Source: Candidatus Krumholzibacteriota bacterium
GTDB taxonomy: Bacteria > Krumholzibacteriota > Krumholzibacteriia > JAJRXK01
Assembly: GCA_029262065.1 (NCBI GenBank)
Contig: JAJDAC010000041.1
Coordinates: 124,001-188,000 of the forward strand
Direction: 5' to 3'
Length of the DNA stretch: 64,000 nucleotides
Below are positions 8,112 to 16,852 of the stretch, in pieces. Position numbers and translations under genes: made by a program. Positions within the stretch are counted from its first letter, which is position 1, and each line of letters begins with the position of its first letter. Below the pieces are notes generated by a model. The model was not told the origin of the DNA, searched no databases, and saw only the letters and a program-made list of their open reading frames with translations.

Positions 8112-11100
8112 ATGCGTCGCCGTGGACTCAATTCAAACCCCGCTCTACGTTTGTTCCTTTGTTGTTTCTTCAGCGTCGTTCTGCCGCTGCAGGCGATGGC
8201 CCAGGAAATCCCACGGACATCGGCAATCGACCGGGACGCCGGCAAGCAAGGGGCTTCGAACGACGGCACGGCCGCGTTCGCGCAGAAGGCTCGCGCTCGG
8301 GAAGCCGCGGCCGCGAGCGCTCCCCAGATGTCGCAGCCTCAACTGGAAGCCAGCCTGAACCAGGGCTTGGCCACCTACCGGGCCACGCAGGCGCTGGATC
8401 TCGATGGACGGTCCGACCTGGCCTACCTGGCCACTCCGGAGGCGGCGCAGGACCTGGCCGCCATGGTTCAGCGCAACCCAAGCGATTTTGTAGCACGTTG
8501 GCGGCCCCGCGCCGGCACGCCGCGACTGCTGGCCGGAACCGATCTGATGCCAGGGACACGTGCGGCAAGCGGCGACCAGACGGTCGACGTTGCCCACGAG
8601 TTCCTGCACCAGAATCGCGCCCTGCTGAAGCTGGAGGACCCGCGCGAGGAGATGGAACTCATCGCGCGAGTCGACGATGGAACCGGCCTTCGCGCGGTCC
8701 GGTTTGCGCAGACAATCAACGATCTCCCCGTATGGGGCTCCGACGTAGTGGTACGGTTTGATCGCCAGGGGCGCGTCACCGGCTTCTCGGGACACTACGC
8801 ACCGGCGCCCGAGTCATCGTTGGGCAAGTCGGCCGCCATAGCCGCGCAAAGCGCGGAACGCACCGCGCTGCAGTTCATGCGAGACCGTGACAGCGCCGGA
8901 TCCAAGGTCGACGAAGCCCAGCTCATGTATTTCCCACAGGACGAACGACTGCGACTCAGCTGGATGGCCGTGGTACGCGAAGGCCTTCACTACGCGCAGG
9001 AAGTGTTCGTCAACGCCGTCACCGGCGAATACCTCCACTCGGTCAGCCTCGTGGCCACCGATGGACCCGTGGCGGCCAGCGGTTCCGACCTCAGCGGCAC
9101 CAACCGGAGTTTCGACGCCTACGAAGTAGGTACCGACATCTTCGCCATCGACACCACCAAGTCGATGTTCGACGCCAGCGGCGCCCTGCCGCAGGAGGGC
9201 AAGGGCGTCATACAGATCCTGAACGCCAACAATGGAAACGGTGAGCAGCTGTTCTTCGCGTCCAGTCCGAATGCCAACAACTGGACGGGACTGGAGAACG
9301 CGGTGAGTTGCGCGTTCAACGGAAGTATCGTGTTCGATTACTTCGAGCAACGCCACGGGCGCAACAGCCTGGACAATGTCGGCATGAACATGAACATGAT
9401 CGTGAACTACGAAAGCAACTTCAACAACGCCTTCTGGACCGGACAGTTCATGGTGTTCGGCAATGGCGACGGAAATCAGTTCAGCGACCTGGCGGGCTCG
9501 CTCGACGTGACCGGCCACGAAATGAGCCATGGCGTGGTGCAGAACACGGCGGGCCTGGTGTACCAATTCCAGTCGGGCGCATTGAACGAACACTTTGCCG
9601 ACGCGTTTGGTGCGGGAGTCGAGTTCTTCGAGCGTGGCGCCGGCGGCAACTGGCTCATGGGCGAAGACATTACGTCACCCAACGTGGCCGGGGACGCCTT
9701 GCGGGACATGGAAAATCCCGACGGACCGCTGGTGGCGTTCAACGGCCAACAACCGGCCCACATGGACCAGTTCCAGAATCTTCCGATCGAAACCGACAAC
9801 GGTGGCGTGCACATCAACAGTGGAATTCCCAACCGCGCTTTCTTCCTGGCCAGCGATCCCGCTAGTTCGATAGGTGGCATTGGCATCGATAAGACCGAGG
9901 ACATCTGGTATCGCGCGCTTACGCAGTACCTCAATCGCAACTCCAATTTCAACGACTTCGCCACGGCCGTCTCACAGTCGGCCGCCGACCTGTTCGGGGC
10001 GAATAGCCTGGAGCAACAGCGGGTCCAGGCTGCATTGGCAAGCGTGGGTCTGGCCGAAGGCAACGATGAAAACCCCGGTGACTGGGACGGTGAGTTGTGC
10101 GACGGCGGCGGCACCGGATTCCTGGCCGTGATCGATCCGGCCAACGGTCAGATCGTGCGTTCAGACACCGGTGCTACCGAATTCGTAACACTTTCGCCCA
10201 ACAGCATCCACGACTTCGCCGGTCGTCCCAGCGTGACCGACGACGGTTCGGTGCTGTGCTGGGTGGGCGACGACTTCAATATCTGGATCGGCAACACCAA
10301 CGGCACGGGCGCGACCCCGCTGACCAGCGATGGCGCCTGGTGGAGCGTAGCCATCAACGCCGACGGCAGCCTCATCGCCGCCACTCCGCGTCAGTCCGAA
10401 CCCATCATCGTGGTGTTCGACACCTCGAGCGGTCAGGGAACTGGATTTCCCATTTTCACCGAGTCATCGTCCGACGGCGGAGCCACGAACAACGACATGG
10501 CGTACGCCGACGTGCTCGAGTTCGCGGTCGTCGGCGACCGCCTGGTATACGACGCGCTTCACTCGTTCGAACTGAACGGAACCACCAACGAGTACTGGGA
10601 CATCAACATCCTGCGCCTCGTGGACGGCGTGAACGTCCGTGTATTCCAACCGCTGCCGTCCAACGAAAGCATCGGTAACCCTACGTTGGCCAAGAACAAC
10701 GATCTGATCATTGCTTTCGATCATCTGGCCGGCGACGGAAACATCTACGTGGAAGCGGTGAACATCCAGACCGGTGCGACCGGTGTCATCACCAACAACT
10801 TTGGCTCGCTGGGCCGCCCCAGCTACACCGGCGACGATTCGCAGGTGGTGTACCAGTTCGAGACCAACAACCCGCCTCAGGTGTGGGTGGTAGGTACGAC
10901 CGCCGATCGACTCTCGGGATTGGGCGACGACTTCGCGTTCCTGAACGGTGCTCTGGCACCCGTGTTCTTCAGCATCGGCCAGCGCTGTCCAGTGCCGGTT
11001 GCATTGTCGGACTTCGAGGGCGCCTGGCGCAGCGATCACGTGGCCCTTCAATGGAGAGTGAACGGTTTGGACGACGTGGCGGGTTTCCATGTCGAACGAC

Positions 11101-11597
11101 GCGTGGATGGCAACGACTGGGACCGACGAACCGTCAGCCCCATGGCCACGGACGCCGCGACCGCCGACGGGTTGTTCCAGTACGACGATCGGACTCCCAC
11201 CGGAGCGACTGCGGTAGCCTACCGGGTCATGGCCCAACAATCCGACGGTCGCCTGCTCGATCTGGGATCAGTGGAACTGGGCAAGGACGCCGGCGAACTC
11301 ATTGCCAGCCGTGTGGAACTGATGCGCAACTATCCCAACCCATTCAATCCGCGGACCACTCTGCGTTTCGCCATTGGCGAAACTGAGGCTCAGGTTCCGG
11401 TTTCGTTGGCTATCTACGACATTCGTGGGCGTGAGGTAGCGCGTCTTCTGGACGCCGAAGTAGTCGGAGCCGGGGTCCACGAAGTATCATGGAGCGGCAC
11501 CGATCACACCGGTGACACGGTGGCGGCGGGCAACTATTTCGTGCGCTTGGAAGCCGCTGGGAAGGTACGAACGAATTCGATCACTCTCATCAAGTAG
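8112..11597 (+). CDS. M4 (thermolysin-family) metallopeptidase with FlgD-like C-terminal domain
   Basis: The 1161-residue secreted protease begins with a signal peptide ending near QAMAQ. An FTP/PepSY propeptide region covers about residues 100-310 and is followed by the thermolysin core. Zinc and catalytic residues are intact: GHEMSH supplies H469, E470 and H473, ALNEHFADAFG supplies E493, and GGVHINSG carries the transition-state His. A WD40-like or Ig-like repeat region occupies about 660-1060. From N1073, NYPNPFNPRTTLRF opens an FlgD-like domain that ends in SITLIK and is probably a secretion or anchoring tag. AAGGAG precedes the ATG at 8112. The likely role is extracellular protein degradation. 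Confidence 0.93.
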   Translation: MRRRGLNSNPALRLFLCCFFSVVLPLQAMAQEIPRTSAIDRDAGKQGASNDGTAAFAQKARAREAAAASAPQMSQPQLEASLNQGLATYRATQALDLDGRSDLAYLATPEAAQDLAAMVQRNPSDFVARWRPRAGTPRLLAGTDLMPGTRAASGDQTVDVAHEFLHQNRALLKLEDPREEMELIARVDDGTGLRAVRFAQTINDLPVWGSDVVVRFDRQGRVTGFSGHYAPAPESSLGKSAAIAAQSAERTALQFMRDRDSAGSKVDEAQLMYFPQDERLRLSWMAVVREGLHYAQEVFVNAVTGEYLHSVSLVATDGPVAASGSDLSGTNRSFDAYEVGTDIFAIDTTKSMFDASGALPQEGKGVIQILNANNGNGEQLFFASSPNANNWTGLENAVSCAFNGSIVFDYFEQRHGRNSLDNVGMNMNMIVNYESNFNNAFWTGQFMVFGNGDGNQFSDLAGSLDVTGHEMSHGVVQNTAGLVYQFQSGALNEHFADAFGAGVEFFERGAGGNWLMGEDITSPNVAGDALRDMENPDGPLVAFNGQQPAHMDQFQNLPIETDNGGVHINSGIPNRAFFLASDPASSIGGIGIDKTEDIWYRALTQYLNRNSNFNDFATAVSQSAADLFGANSLEQQRVQAALASVGLAEGNDENPGDWDGELCDGGGTGFLAVIDPANGQIVRSDTGATEFVTLSPNSIHDFAGRPSVTDDGSVLCWVGDDFNIWIGNTNGTGATPLTSDGAWWSVAINADGSLIAATPRQSEPIIVVFDTSSGQGTGFPIFTESSSDGGATNNDMAYADVLEFAVVGDRLVYDALHSFELNGTTNEYWDINILRLVDGVNVRVFQPLPSNESIGNPTLAKNNDLIIAFDHLAGDGNIYVEAVNIQTGATGVITNNFGSLGRPSYTGDDSQVVYQFETNNPPQVWVVGTTADRLSGLGDDFAFLNGALAPVFFSIGQRCPVPVALSDFEGAWRSDHVALQWRVNGLDDVAGFHVERRVDGNDWDRRTVSPMATDAATADGLFQYDDRTPTGATAVAYRVMAQQSDGRLLDLGSVELGKDAGELIASRVELMRNYPNPFNPRTTLRFAIGETEAQVPVSLAIYDIRGREVARLLDAEVVGAGVHEVSWSGTDHTGDTVAAGNYFVRLEAAGKVRTNSITLIK

Positions 11598-11608
11598 CTA
11601 GGCATCCC

Positions 11609-12838
11609 ATGAAGGTTCGAACGTCCCGCTGGTGGTTGGTCCTGTTGCTTCTCGTCGCGGCCTGCGGTGAGGACTCCATGGGCCCGGATCCTGATCCCGA
11701 CCCGGATCCTGACGATCCGTCGGTTACCGTCAGTCCGCCCAGCACGAACCTGCAAACGGGCAACCAGATGACGTTCACCGCAACCACCGCGAACCTGGCC
11801 ACACAGAACGTGACCTGGTCGGTCAGTGGTGGTGCATCCAACGGTACGATCACTGGAGCGGGCGTGTACCAGGCGCCCGCTCAGGTCCCTTCCCCCGCCA
11901 CGGTCACGGTGCGAGCCACATCGGTCGACGATACCTCGGTATCGGACACGGGTACGGTGACCATTACCGCGCCCACGCCCGAACTGTTCAGTAACCTTGG
12001 CGTGGCGCTGCGCGGTTCGTCGGAGTCCACGGTGGCGGTCGAACAAGGCTTCGGCGCCTCGATGAGCGCCATCTTCGACGTGAGTGTGGCGCAGCAGCAA
12101 ACCGTCACCACGGGAACATTCACGCTGGTCGGCCAGAGCTGGCAATACCAGGCCCAGCCCAATGATCGCATGGTGGTACAGGCCACGGGAGCGCCCGAAC
12201 TGACGATCACATGGACCAAGTTCCTCTTCGCGGACGACATCGAGTCGGCCGACGACCTGATGCAGGCCCACGATGTGGCCGGGCAGATGGCCGCCGACGG
12301 ACTGTTCGACATTGCGTTCACGTCGATCAACGACAGCCGTTGCTGCGGCAACGGCGGCTACTCCTACTCGTACAACGGCAGCTTCCAGTTCGCCGGTGAA
12401 TCGTGGATCGTCATCGAAACGGGCAGTGCCAGCTCGTTCTTCGACGTGGGCGGCGGCAGCACCGAATACGAAAGCGACGAACGCGTCACGGGCAACTACA
12501 CGTCAGCTACCCGCCAACTACAGATAGACTACCGTCACGAATACGAGAGCATCTTCGTGGACAACTTCGTCGACGACAGCAGGGAGTCGATCGCAAGCGC
12601 GTACACCGAAAACGGCACCACGTACCAATACGTGGGTGCCACGCAGGGCTCTCCGGCCTTCATTCGCCAGCTCACGTTCAATAGCGAACCCAGCGAGCTG
12701 GATAAGTGGCGCGCCGAAGGCGGCATTCTCCGCAACGGGCAACTCTTCGGTGTTCTGAGTTGGGAACAGCAACTCGACAACAGCTTCAAGTTGGTACTGC
12801 GCAGCCCCGACGGAACCACCATCCTTACCGAGTTCTAG
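11609..12838 (+). CDS. Lipoprotein with Asp-Pro linker and Ig-like (Big-2 type) domain
   Basis: The protein has 409 residues with a lipoprotein signal ending in VAAC (Cys20). A DPDPDPDPDDP spacer follows, probably to hold the folded part away from the membrane. An Ig-like domain at about 35-125 has the pattern VTVSPPSTNLQTGNQMTFTA and ends VTITAP. The remaining 280 residues are rich in Tyr, Ser and acidic residues and match no family I know. It starts 11 bp after the M4 peptidase stop, so the two are probably one transcript and may act together at the cell surface. Confidence 0.78.
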   Translation: MKVRTSRWWLVLLLLVAACGEDSMGPDPDPDPDPDDPSVTVSPPSTNLQTGNQMTFTATTANLATQNVTWSVSGGASNGTITGAGVYQAPAQVPSPATVTVRATSVDDTSVSDTGTVTITAPTPELFSNLGVALRGSSESTVAVEQGFGASMSAIFDVSVAQQQTVTTGTFTLVGQSWQYQAQPNDRMVVQATGAPELTITWTKFLFADDIESADDLMQAHDVAGQMAADGLFDIAFTSINDSRCCGNGGYSYSYNGSFQFAGESWIVIETGSASSFFDVGGGSTEYESDERVTGNYTSATRQLQIDYRHEYESIFVDNFVDDSRESIASAYTENGTTYQYVGATQGSPAFIRQLTFNSEPSELDKWRAEGGILRNGQLFGVLSWEQQLDNSFKLVLRSPDGTTILTEF

Positions 12839-13066
12839 GTCGGTCGCGCCTGAAGCACCTGTCCTCTCACGACTACAGCTGTCCGTCCTCCGGGCCCTAC
12901 GAAACGGCGGTCAGCGTACCGCCAGGTACGCCCTGGTACACCATGACGTGTTGAAAACAAACAACTTATGGATATCACCCGGGATGGCACAATCCTCGAT
13001 ATGGCTAGTGGGTGTCCACGTCGATTCACGCACCGTGATCGATACCGCGCAAGGAGGAGGACGACG

Positions 13067-13597
13067 ATGAAGACTTTGAGAATGAACACTACCGGGAAGC
13101 AGTTTGCGCTGGTGCTGGGTGCCGCCCTGACGTTGCTGAGCATTGATGCCATCGCACCGCAGCTTATTCGAGCCGACGTGAAGATCCGCGCCCGCGTGCG
13201 CACCCCGAACGTCGTAATCGATGTGAACAATGGAGGCCATCACGGACCGCAGGTTCGCCAGCGTCGCCACAACCAACGTCAGTACAACCAACGTCAGTAC
13301 AACCGCAATCATCGGTACCGTCGATGGAACCGGCCCATCCGTCCGGTCATCACGCGTCACTACGTGGTCAACCAGAACGAACGCAAGATCGCCAAGCGGC
13401 TGAGCTACATGACGGGTTGGGAAACGCAGACCATTCTGCGACTGAAGAAGGAAGGGTACGGATGGCACGCCATCGCGAACCACCTGGACTTCCCGAACCA
13501 CTTCGTGGCCATTGCCAAGGACAAGTATGCGTTCCGTCGCTTCAAGCAGAACAATCGTCAGGCTGAGTGTGTGGCCGTAGGCTACTACGACGACTAG
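13067..13597 (+). CDS. Hypothetical exported protein, Arg/Asn/His-rich
   Basis: The start at 13067 is chosen because AAGGAGGAGG lies directly before it; an in-frame extension to 12968 has no ribosome site. The 176-residue product has a signal peptide (to about residue 33) followed by a very basic segment with QRQYNQRQYN. The second half contains NERKIAKRLSYMTGWETQ and LDFPNHFVAIAKDKYAF, which look folded and helical. No family is recognised. A strong hairpin terminator follows, so this is the end of its transcription unit. Confidence 0.7.
   Translation: MKTLRMNTTGKQFALVLGAALTLLSIDAIAPQLIRADVKIRARVRTPNVVIDVNNGGHHGPQVRQRRHNQRQYNQRQYNRNHRYRRWNRPIRPVITRHYVVNQNERKIAKRLSYMTGWETQTILRLKKEGYGWHAIANHLDFPNHFVAIAKDKYAFRRFKQNNRQAECVAVGYYDD
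13257..13303 (+). repeat. Short tandem repeat inside the basic exported protein
   Basis: The 15-base unit CAACCAACGTCAGTA occurs twice in direct succession, encoding QRQYNQRQY. The change stays in frame, so copy-number slippage would lengthen or shorten the protein without breaking it. Confidence 0.6.
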
Positions 13598-13641
13598 ACG
13601 ACTTCCTCCGAGGGGTACAAACACCTTCGGGGCCTGGGGAG

Positions 13642-13674
13642 GGGGCGGTCGCTTGCGGCCGCCCCTTTCTCGTT
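13642..13674 (+). terminator. Rho-independent terminator
   Basis: GGGGCGGTCGC pairs with GCGGCCGCCCC across a two-base loop and is followed by the T-rich run TTTCTCGTTT. It closes the basic exported protein gene and insulates the MBL-rhodanese gene downstream. Confidence 0.85.
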
Positions 13675-13790
13675 TGGTAAGGGCTACCCGTGTGATTTGC
13701 GCCGACGCCGCGAGTCCCATAGAATCGAAGCCATAGTAGCGGGACCCGAACTATCGCCCGAACCATCGCCCAGATTATCGAAAGCCATCC

Positions 13791-15167
13791 ATGATTCTGA
13801 AGCAATACTACCTGGCATGCCTGGCCCACGCCTCGTACATGGTAGGCGACGAGAACGCCAAGTCCGTGGCCATTGTCGACCCACAGCGTGACATCGAACA
13901 GTACCTGGACGACGCCAAGGCGCTGGGCGTGGAAATACGCCACGTGTTGCTCACCCATTTCCACGCCGACTTCGTGGCTGGCCACCTCGAGCTGCAGGCG
14001 GCCACCGGCGCCACCATTCATCTGGGGAAAGCCGCCCGCGCCGACTACGAGTTTCAGGTGATGTCCGAGCAGGTCCCCCTGATGGTAGGTGATGTCCGCC
14101 TGGAGTTCCTGGAGACGCCGGGCCACACGCCCGAAGGCGTATGCATCCTGGCCTTCGATGGCCATGAAGATGCTCCCCGCGCCGTATTCACGGGCGACAC
14201 GTTGTTCATCGGCGATGTCGGGCGACCCGACCTGATGATCGACTCGGGCCTGACTGCGAATGACCTGGCTGAGCTGATGTACGATTCGCTACACGAGAAG
14301 CTGCTGAAACTGCCCGACGAGACGTTGGTGTACCCGGCGCACGGCGCCGGTTCGATGTGCGGCAAGAACCTGAGTACCGATACGGTTTCCACCATTGGCC
14401 AGCAACGCCGACACAACTATGCCCTGGCCAATATGTCCAAGGCCGAGTTCACCAGCATGCTCACCGCCGATCTTCCCGAGGCACCCGCTTATTTCTCGTA
14501 CAGCGCGCAACGCAACCAACAGAAGCGGCCACTCATGAGCGACGCGCTGCGCGAGAGCCTCTACGGCATGTCGGTGGAAGAAGTAGAGACGGCGTTGGCG
14601 ATGGGCGCACAACTTCTGGATACGCGCAGCCCCGACGACTTCATGCGTTTTCATTGGAAAGACAGCGTGAACATCGGCCTGGACGGCCAGTTCGCAACGT
14701 GGGCCGGAACCCTTCTCGACATCGACCGCCCCATCGTCGTTCTGGCCGACGCCGCGAAACAGGAGGAGTCGGCCATGCGTCTGGGACGCATTGGCTTCGA
14801 TCATATGATCGGCTACGTCGACCAGGGCATCGATGCCCTCGCGACGCGACCGGACCTGCAAGGCAACGCGGGCCGCGTCGACGCGCGCGCCTTGGCGGAA
14901 TTGCTGAAGCAGTCGGCGCCGCCGAAGGTTCTCGATGTTCGTCGAACCCCCGAGCTGAGCGTGGGCACCATTCCCAACAGCCTCAACATCCCGCTGCACG
15001 AACTTCCTGGTCGGCTCAGCGAGGTTCCCCGCGATCAGCCACTGGTGGTCACCTGCGCCGGCGGCTACCGGTCAGCGATCGCAACCAGCCTACTTCGCCG
15101 GGCGGGAATCGACGAAGTTACCGATCTGGTGGGCGGGTTCGGAGCCTGGCGAAGCTCCAAAATGTAG
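13791..15167 (+). CDS. ETHE1-like MBL-fold protein with two rhodanese domains
   Basis: This 458-residue protein starts with a metallo-beta-lactamase domain carrying LTHFHADFVAGHLEL (H56, H58, D60, H65), the pattern of persulfide dioxygenases. Two rhodanese domains follow. The first, about 262-350, lacks a catalytic Cys at the expected place and is probably structural. The second, about 365-458, has VVTCAGGYRS with Cys422, an intact active-site loop. Known relatives oxidise glutathione or protein persulfide to sulfite and pass sulfane sulfur through the rhodanese part. It lies upstream of dps, a Fur-type regulator and thioredoxin, which supports a role in sulfide or redox homeostasis. Soluble and cytoplasmic. 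Confidence 0.9.
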   Translation: MILKQYYLACLAHASYMVGDENAKSVAIVDPQRDIEQYLDDAKALGVEIRHVLLTHFHADFVAGHLELQAATGATIHLGKAARADYEFQVMSEQVPLMVGDVRLEFLETPGHTPEGVCILAFDGHEDAPRAVFTGDTLFIGDVGRPDLMIDSGLTANDLAELMYDSLHEKLLKLPDETLVYPAHGAGSMCGKNLSTDTVSTIGQQRRHNYALANMSKAEFTSMLTADLPEAPAYFSYSAQRNQQKRPLMSDALRESLYGMSVEEVETALAMGAQLLDTRSPDDFMRFHWKDSVNIGLDGQFATWAGTLLDIDRPIVVLADAAKQEESAMRLGRIGFDHMIGYVDQGIDALATRPDLQGNAGRVDARALAELLKQSAPPKVLDVRRTPELSVGTIPNSLNIPLHELPGRLSEVPRDQPLVVTCAGGYRSAIATSLLRRAGIDEVTDLVGGFGAWRSSKM

Positions 15168-15278
15168 AGCGCCCCGGGAATTTCAGGCACCCCCGGTCCC
15201 TTTCGATTCAGCTGCATAGTCATAACCTGTTTCTAGGCATTAGCTTAGAGCCCAGCCGAACTTTTGCGTCTGGCTTTC

Positions 15279-15306
15279 TTGACAACGTCCAGAAAAGGTA
15301 TATACT
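15279..15306 (+). promoter_or_regulatory. Consensus sigma-70-type promoter of dps
   Basis: TTGACA at 15279-15284 and TATACT at 15301-15306 are separated by 16 bp. The pair is a near-perfect housekeeping promoter placed 46 bp before the dps ATG. A promoter this strong would need repression, which fits the operator-like sites that overlap and follow it. Confidence 0.75.
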
Positions 15307-15317
15307 GGACATTGTCC
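15280..15317 (+). promoter_or_regulatory. Paired operator-like sites flanking the -10 of dps
   Basis: GGACATTGTCC at 15307-15317 is an inverted repeat (GGACA/TGTCC). Its reverse complement, GGACAATGTCC, matches TGACAACGTCC at 15280-15290 in nine of eleven positions. The centres are 27 bp apart, one site over the -35 and one just after the -10. The Fur-family gene downstream in the same cluster is the obvious candidate to bind here. Confidence 0.6.
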
Positions 15318-15351
15318 GAACAAACGAACACGAACCCCGGAGGCAGGGGCA

Positions 15352-15816
15352 ATGAGCGGAGAGTTGAAGATGAAGGTCAGCGACGCGAACAAGAACCAGG
15401 CGGAATCCCTACAGGGCATTTTGTACGACCTGATCGACCTGGCGCTGCAGACGAAGCAGGCCCACTGGAACGTCGTGGGGCCCCGGTTCCCGGTGCTGCA
15501 CGAGATGCTCGACACCATGACCGCCGGCTTTCATCTGAACGCCGATCGCGTGGCCGAACGCATCAATGCTCTGGGTCTGTGGCCGTCAGGTCAGGCAGGA
15601 GCGGTTTCTTCGAAGTCGGCGTTGTCGCCGCTGCCCGAAGGACCGCAAGCGGGCGAAGCTGTCGTGGAGGGGCTATCGGCGCGTATCAGCGCGGTGGCCG
15701 ACAGCACGCGCAAGCGGGCCGCCAAGATCGACGATGTCGTAACCGAGGGCATTCTCCTAGACATCGTTGAAGAGATGGAGAAGCAGCGTTGGATGCTGAA
15801 CGTGCAGGGAATGTAG
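15352..15816 (+). CDS. dps: Dps family DNA-protecting ferritin-like protein
   Basis: The 154-residue protein contains the Dps ferroxidase signature KQAHWNVVGPRFPVLHEMLD and then HLNADRVAERINALG, which supply the His, Asp and Glu iron ligands shared between subunits. Dps dodecamers oxidise ferrous iron with hydrogen peroxide and shield DNA. GGAGGCAGGGGCA precedes the ATG. The strong promoter and paired operator-like sites upstream suggest repression relieved under peroxide or metal stress. The 3' end overlaps the Fur-family gene by 28 bp. Cytoplasmic. Confidence 0.92.
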   Translation: MSGELKMKVSDANKNQAESLQGILYDLIDLALQTKQAHWNVVGPRFPVLHEMLDTMTAGFHLNADRVAERINALGLWPSGQAGAVSSKSALSPLPEGPQAGEAVVEGLSARISAVADSTRKRAAKIDDVVTEGILLDIVEEMEKQRWMLNVQGM

Positions 15817-16226
15817 CGCAAGACACCGCGACCGCGTTGCGTGAAGCCGGGCTTCGCGCGACCCGACCGCGAGCCTTGATTCTCGAGTTGTTCCGCGAAA
15901 TGCGCGGGCATCATTCGGCTGACGGATTGGTAGCGCAACTGAACGAGCGCGGCCACCGTCTGCCGCGGGCATCGGTGTACGGAGTTGTCGAAGCGCTTAC
16001 GCGCGGAGGGCTGCTATCGATTGCCCATGCAGGGTCGGGAAGAACGTTGTACGAGCTGACCACGGTTCCTCACAGTCACTTTCTGTGCGTAACCTGCGGC
16101 GAGCTTACCGACGTGGTGTGTACTTCTTCGTCGATTCCATGCGCCGATGATACAAGTGTGCCAGGGCGAGTGCTCGAGGCGCAGGTGATCTTTCGCGGAA
16201 TATGCCGCGATTGTGACGAGACATGA
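15789..16226 (+). CDS. Fur/PerR family transcriptional regulator
   Basis: This 145-residue regulator has the family's winged-helix region (LRATRPRALILELFREMRGHHSADGL, about 20-45) and a C-terminal dimerisation part with HSHFLCVTCGELTDV and a final CRDC. The two Cys pairs make the structural zinc site. PerR and Fur act by metal-dependent DNA binding, and PerR is inactivated by peroxide; the context of dps and thioredoxin favours a PerR-like role. The first in-frame start is TTG at 15789 inside dps; a later TTG at 15837 would give a shorter protein, so the exact start is uncertain. Likely autoregulated from the dps promoter. Confidence 0.85.
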   Translation: MDAERAGNVAQDTATALREAGLRATRPRALILELFREMRGHHSADGLVAQLNERGHRLPRASVYGVVEALTRGGLLSIAHAGSGRTLYELTTVPHSHFLCVTCGELTDVVCTSSSIPCADDTSVPGRVLEAQVIFRGICRDCDET

Positions 16227-16239
16227 GGGGAGAACAATC

Positions 16240-16584
16240 ATGAGCAACAATACGCAACACTTCAACAGTGCCGATTTCCAATCGCAGGTAATCGACAGCA
16301 AGGTGCCAGTGCTGGTCGACTTCTGGGCTCCATGGTGTGGTCCGTGTCGAGTTCTGGGCCCCACCATCGATGAAGTCGCCGATCAGTTCGACGGCCGGGT
16401 GAAGGTGGGCAAGGTAAACGTCGACGAGAATCCCGATCTGGGACAGACGTACCAGGTGCGATCGATTCCAACCGTGCTGGTGTTTCAGGACGGCAAGGTC
16501 GTGGCCCAGTTGGTGGGCGCGCAACCGGCCAGCCAGTACGCCAGCGAGCTCGAAAAGGCGTTGGCCAACACCCCAGCGACCTGA
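16240..16584 (+). CDS. trxA: Thioredoxin
   Basis: The 114-residue protein is full length for thioredoxin. FWAPWCGPCRVLGP holds the redox pair C33 and C36, and VRSIPTVLVFQDGK contains the conserved cis-Pro after the central helix. It reduces disulfides in cytoplasmic proteins such as peroxiredoxins and ribonucleotide reductase. The start at 16240 follows GAGGGGAGAA; an upstream ATG at 16213 overlaps the regulator gene and lacks such a site. It is third in the apparent dps operon, just before a strong terminator, which points to use in oxidative stress. Confidence 0.95.
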   Translation: MSNNTQHFNSADFQSQVIDSKVPVLVDFWAPWCGPCRVLGPTIDEVADQFDGRVKVGKVNVDENPDLGQTYQVRSIPTVLVFQDGKVVAQLVGAQPASQYASELEKALANTPAT

Positions 16585-16624
16585 TCGACCGCAGCTCTCC
16601 CCTGGTTGAGGATCGACCATACTA

Positions 16625-16660
16625 CCCCGCTCGCGGACACGCTCCGCGGGCGGGGTTTTT
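16625..16660 (+). terminator. Rho-independent terminator after the thioredoxin gene
   Basis: CCCCGC-T-CGCGGA pairs with TCCGCG-G-GCGGGG around the loop CACGC, followed by five T. This is a near-perfect 13-bp stem that closes the dps operon. Confidence 0.9.
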
Positions 16661-16727
16661 GTTACCGGTAAGGCAATCCCCGTCGCCGGCATGGCACCCA
16701 AGTAAATACCAAGCAAAGACTTAGACG

Positions 16728-16747
16728 CCTGACCCGCACTGGTCAGG
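16728..16747 (+). promoter_or_regulatory. Inverted repeat upstream of the OmpA pair
   Basis: CCTGACC and GGTCAGG form a perfect 7-bp inverted repeat with a 6-bp spacer, 106 bp before the first OmpA gene. It could be a repressor site or a leader hairpin; the sequence alone does not decide. Confidence 0.4.
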
Positions 16748-16852
16748 GGTTGCCATGGCGTAGCCTGCCGGTCCGTGGTATGTGGGGCGCACTCCTTGCA
16801 GATCGCGGGAGCGGATGGCTCGAATTTCATTGGGCCGAAACAGGAGAATCAG

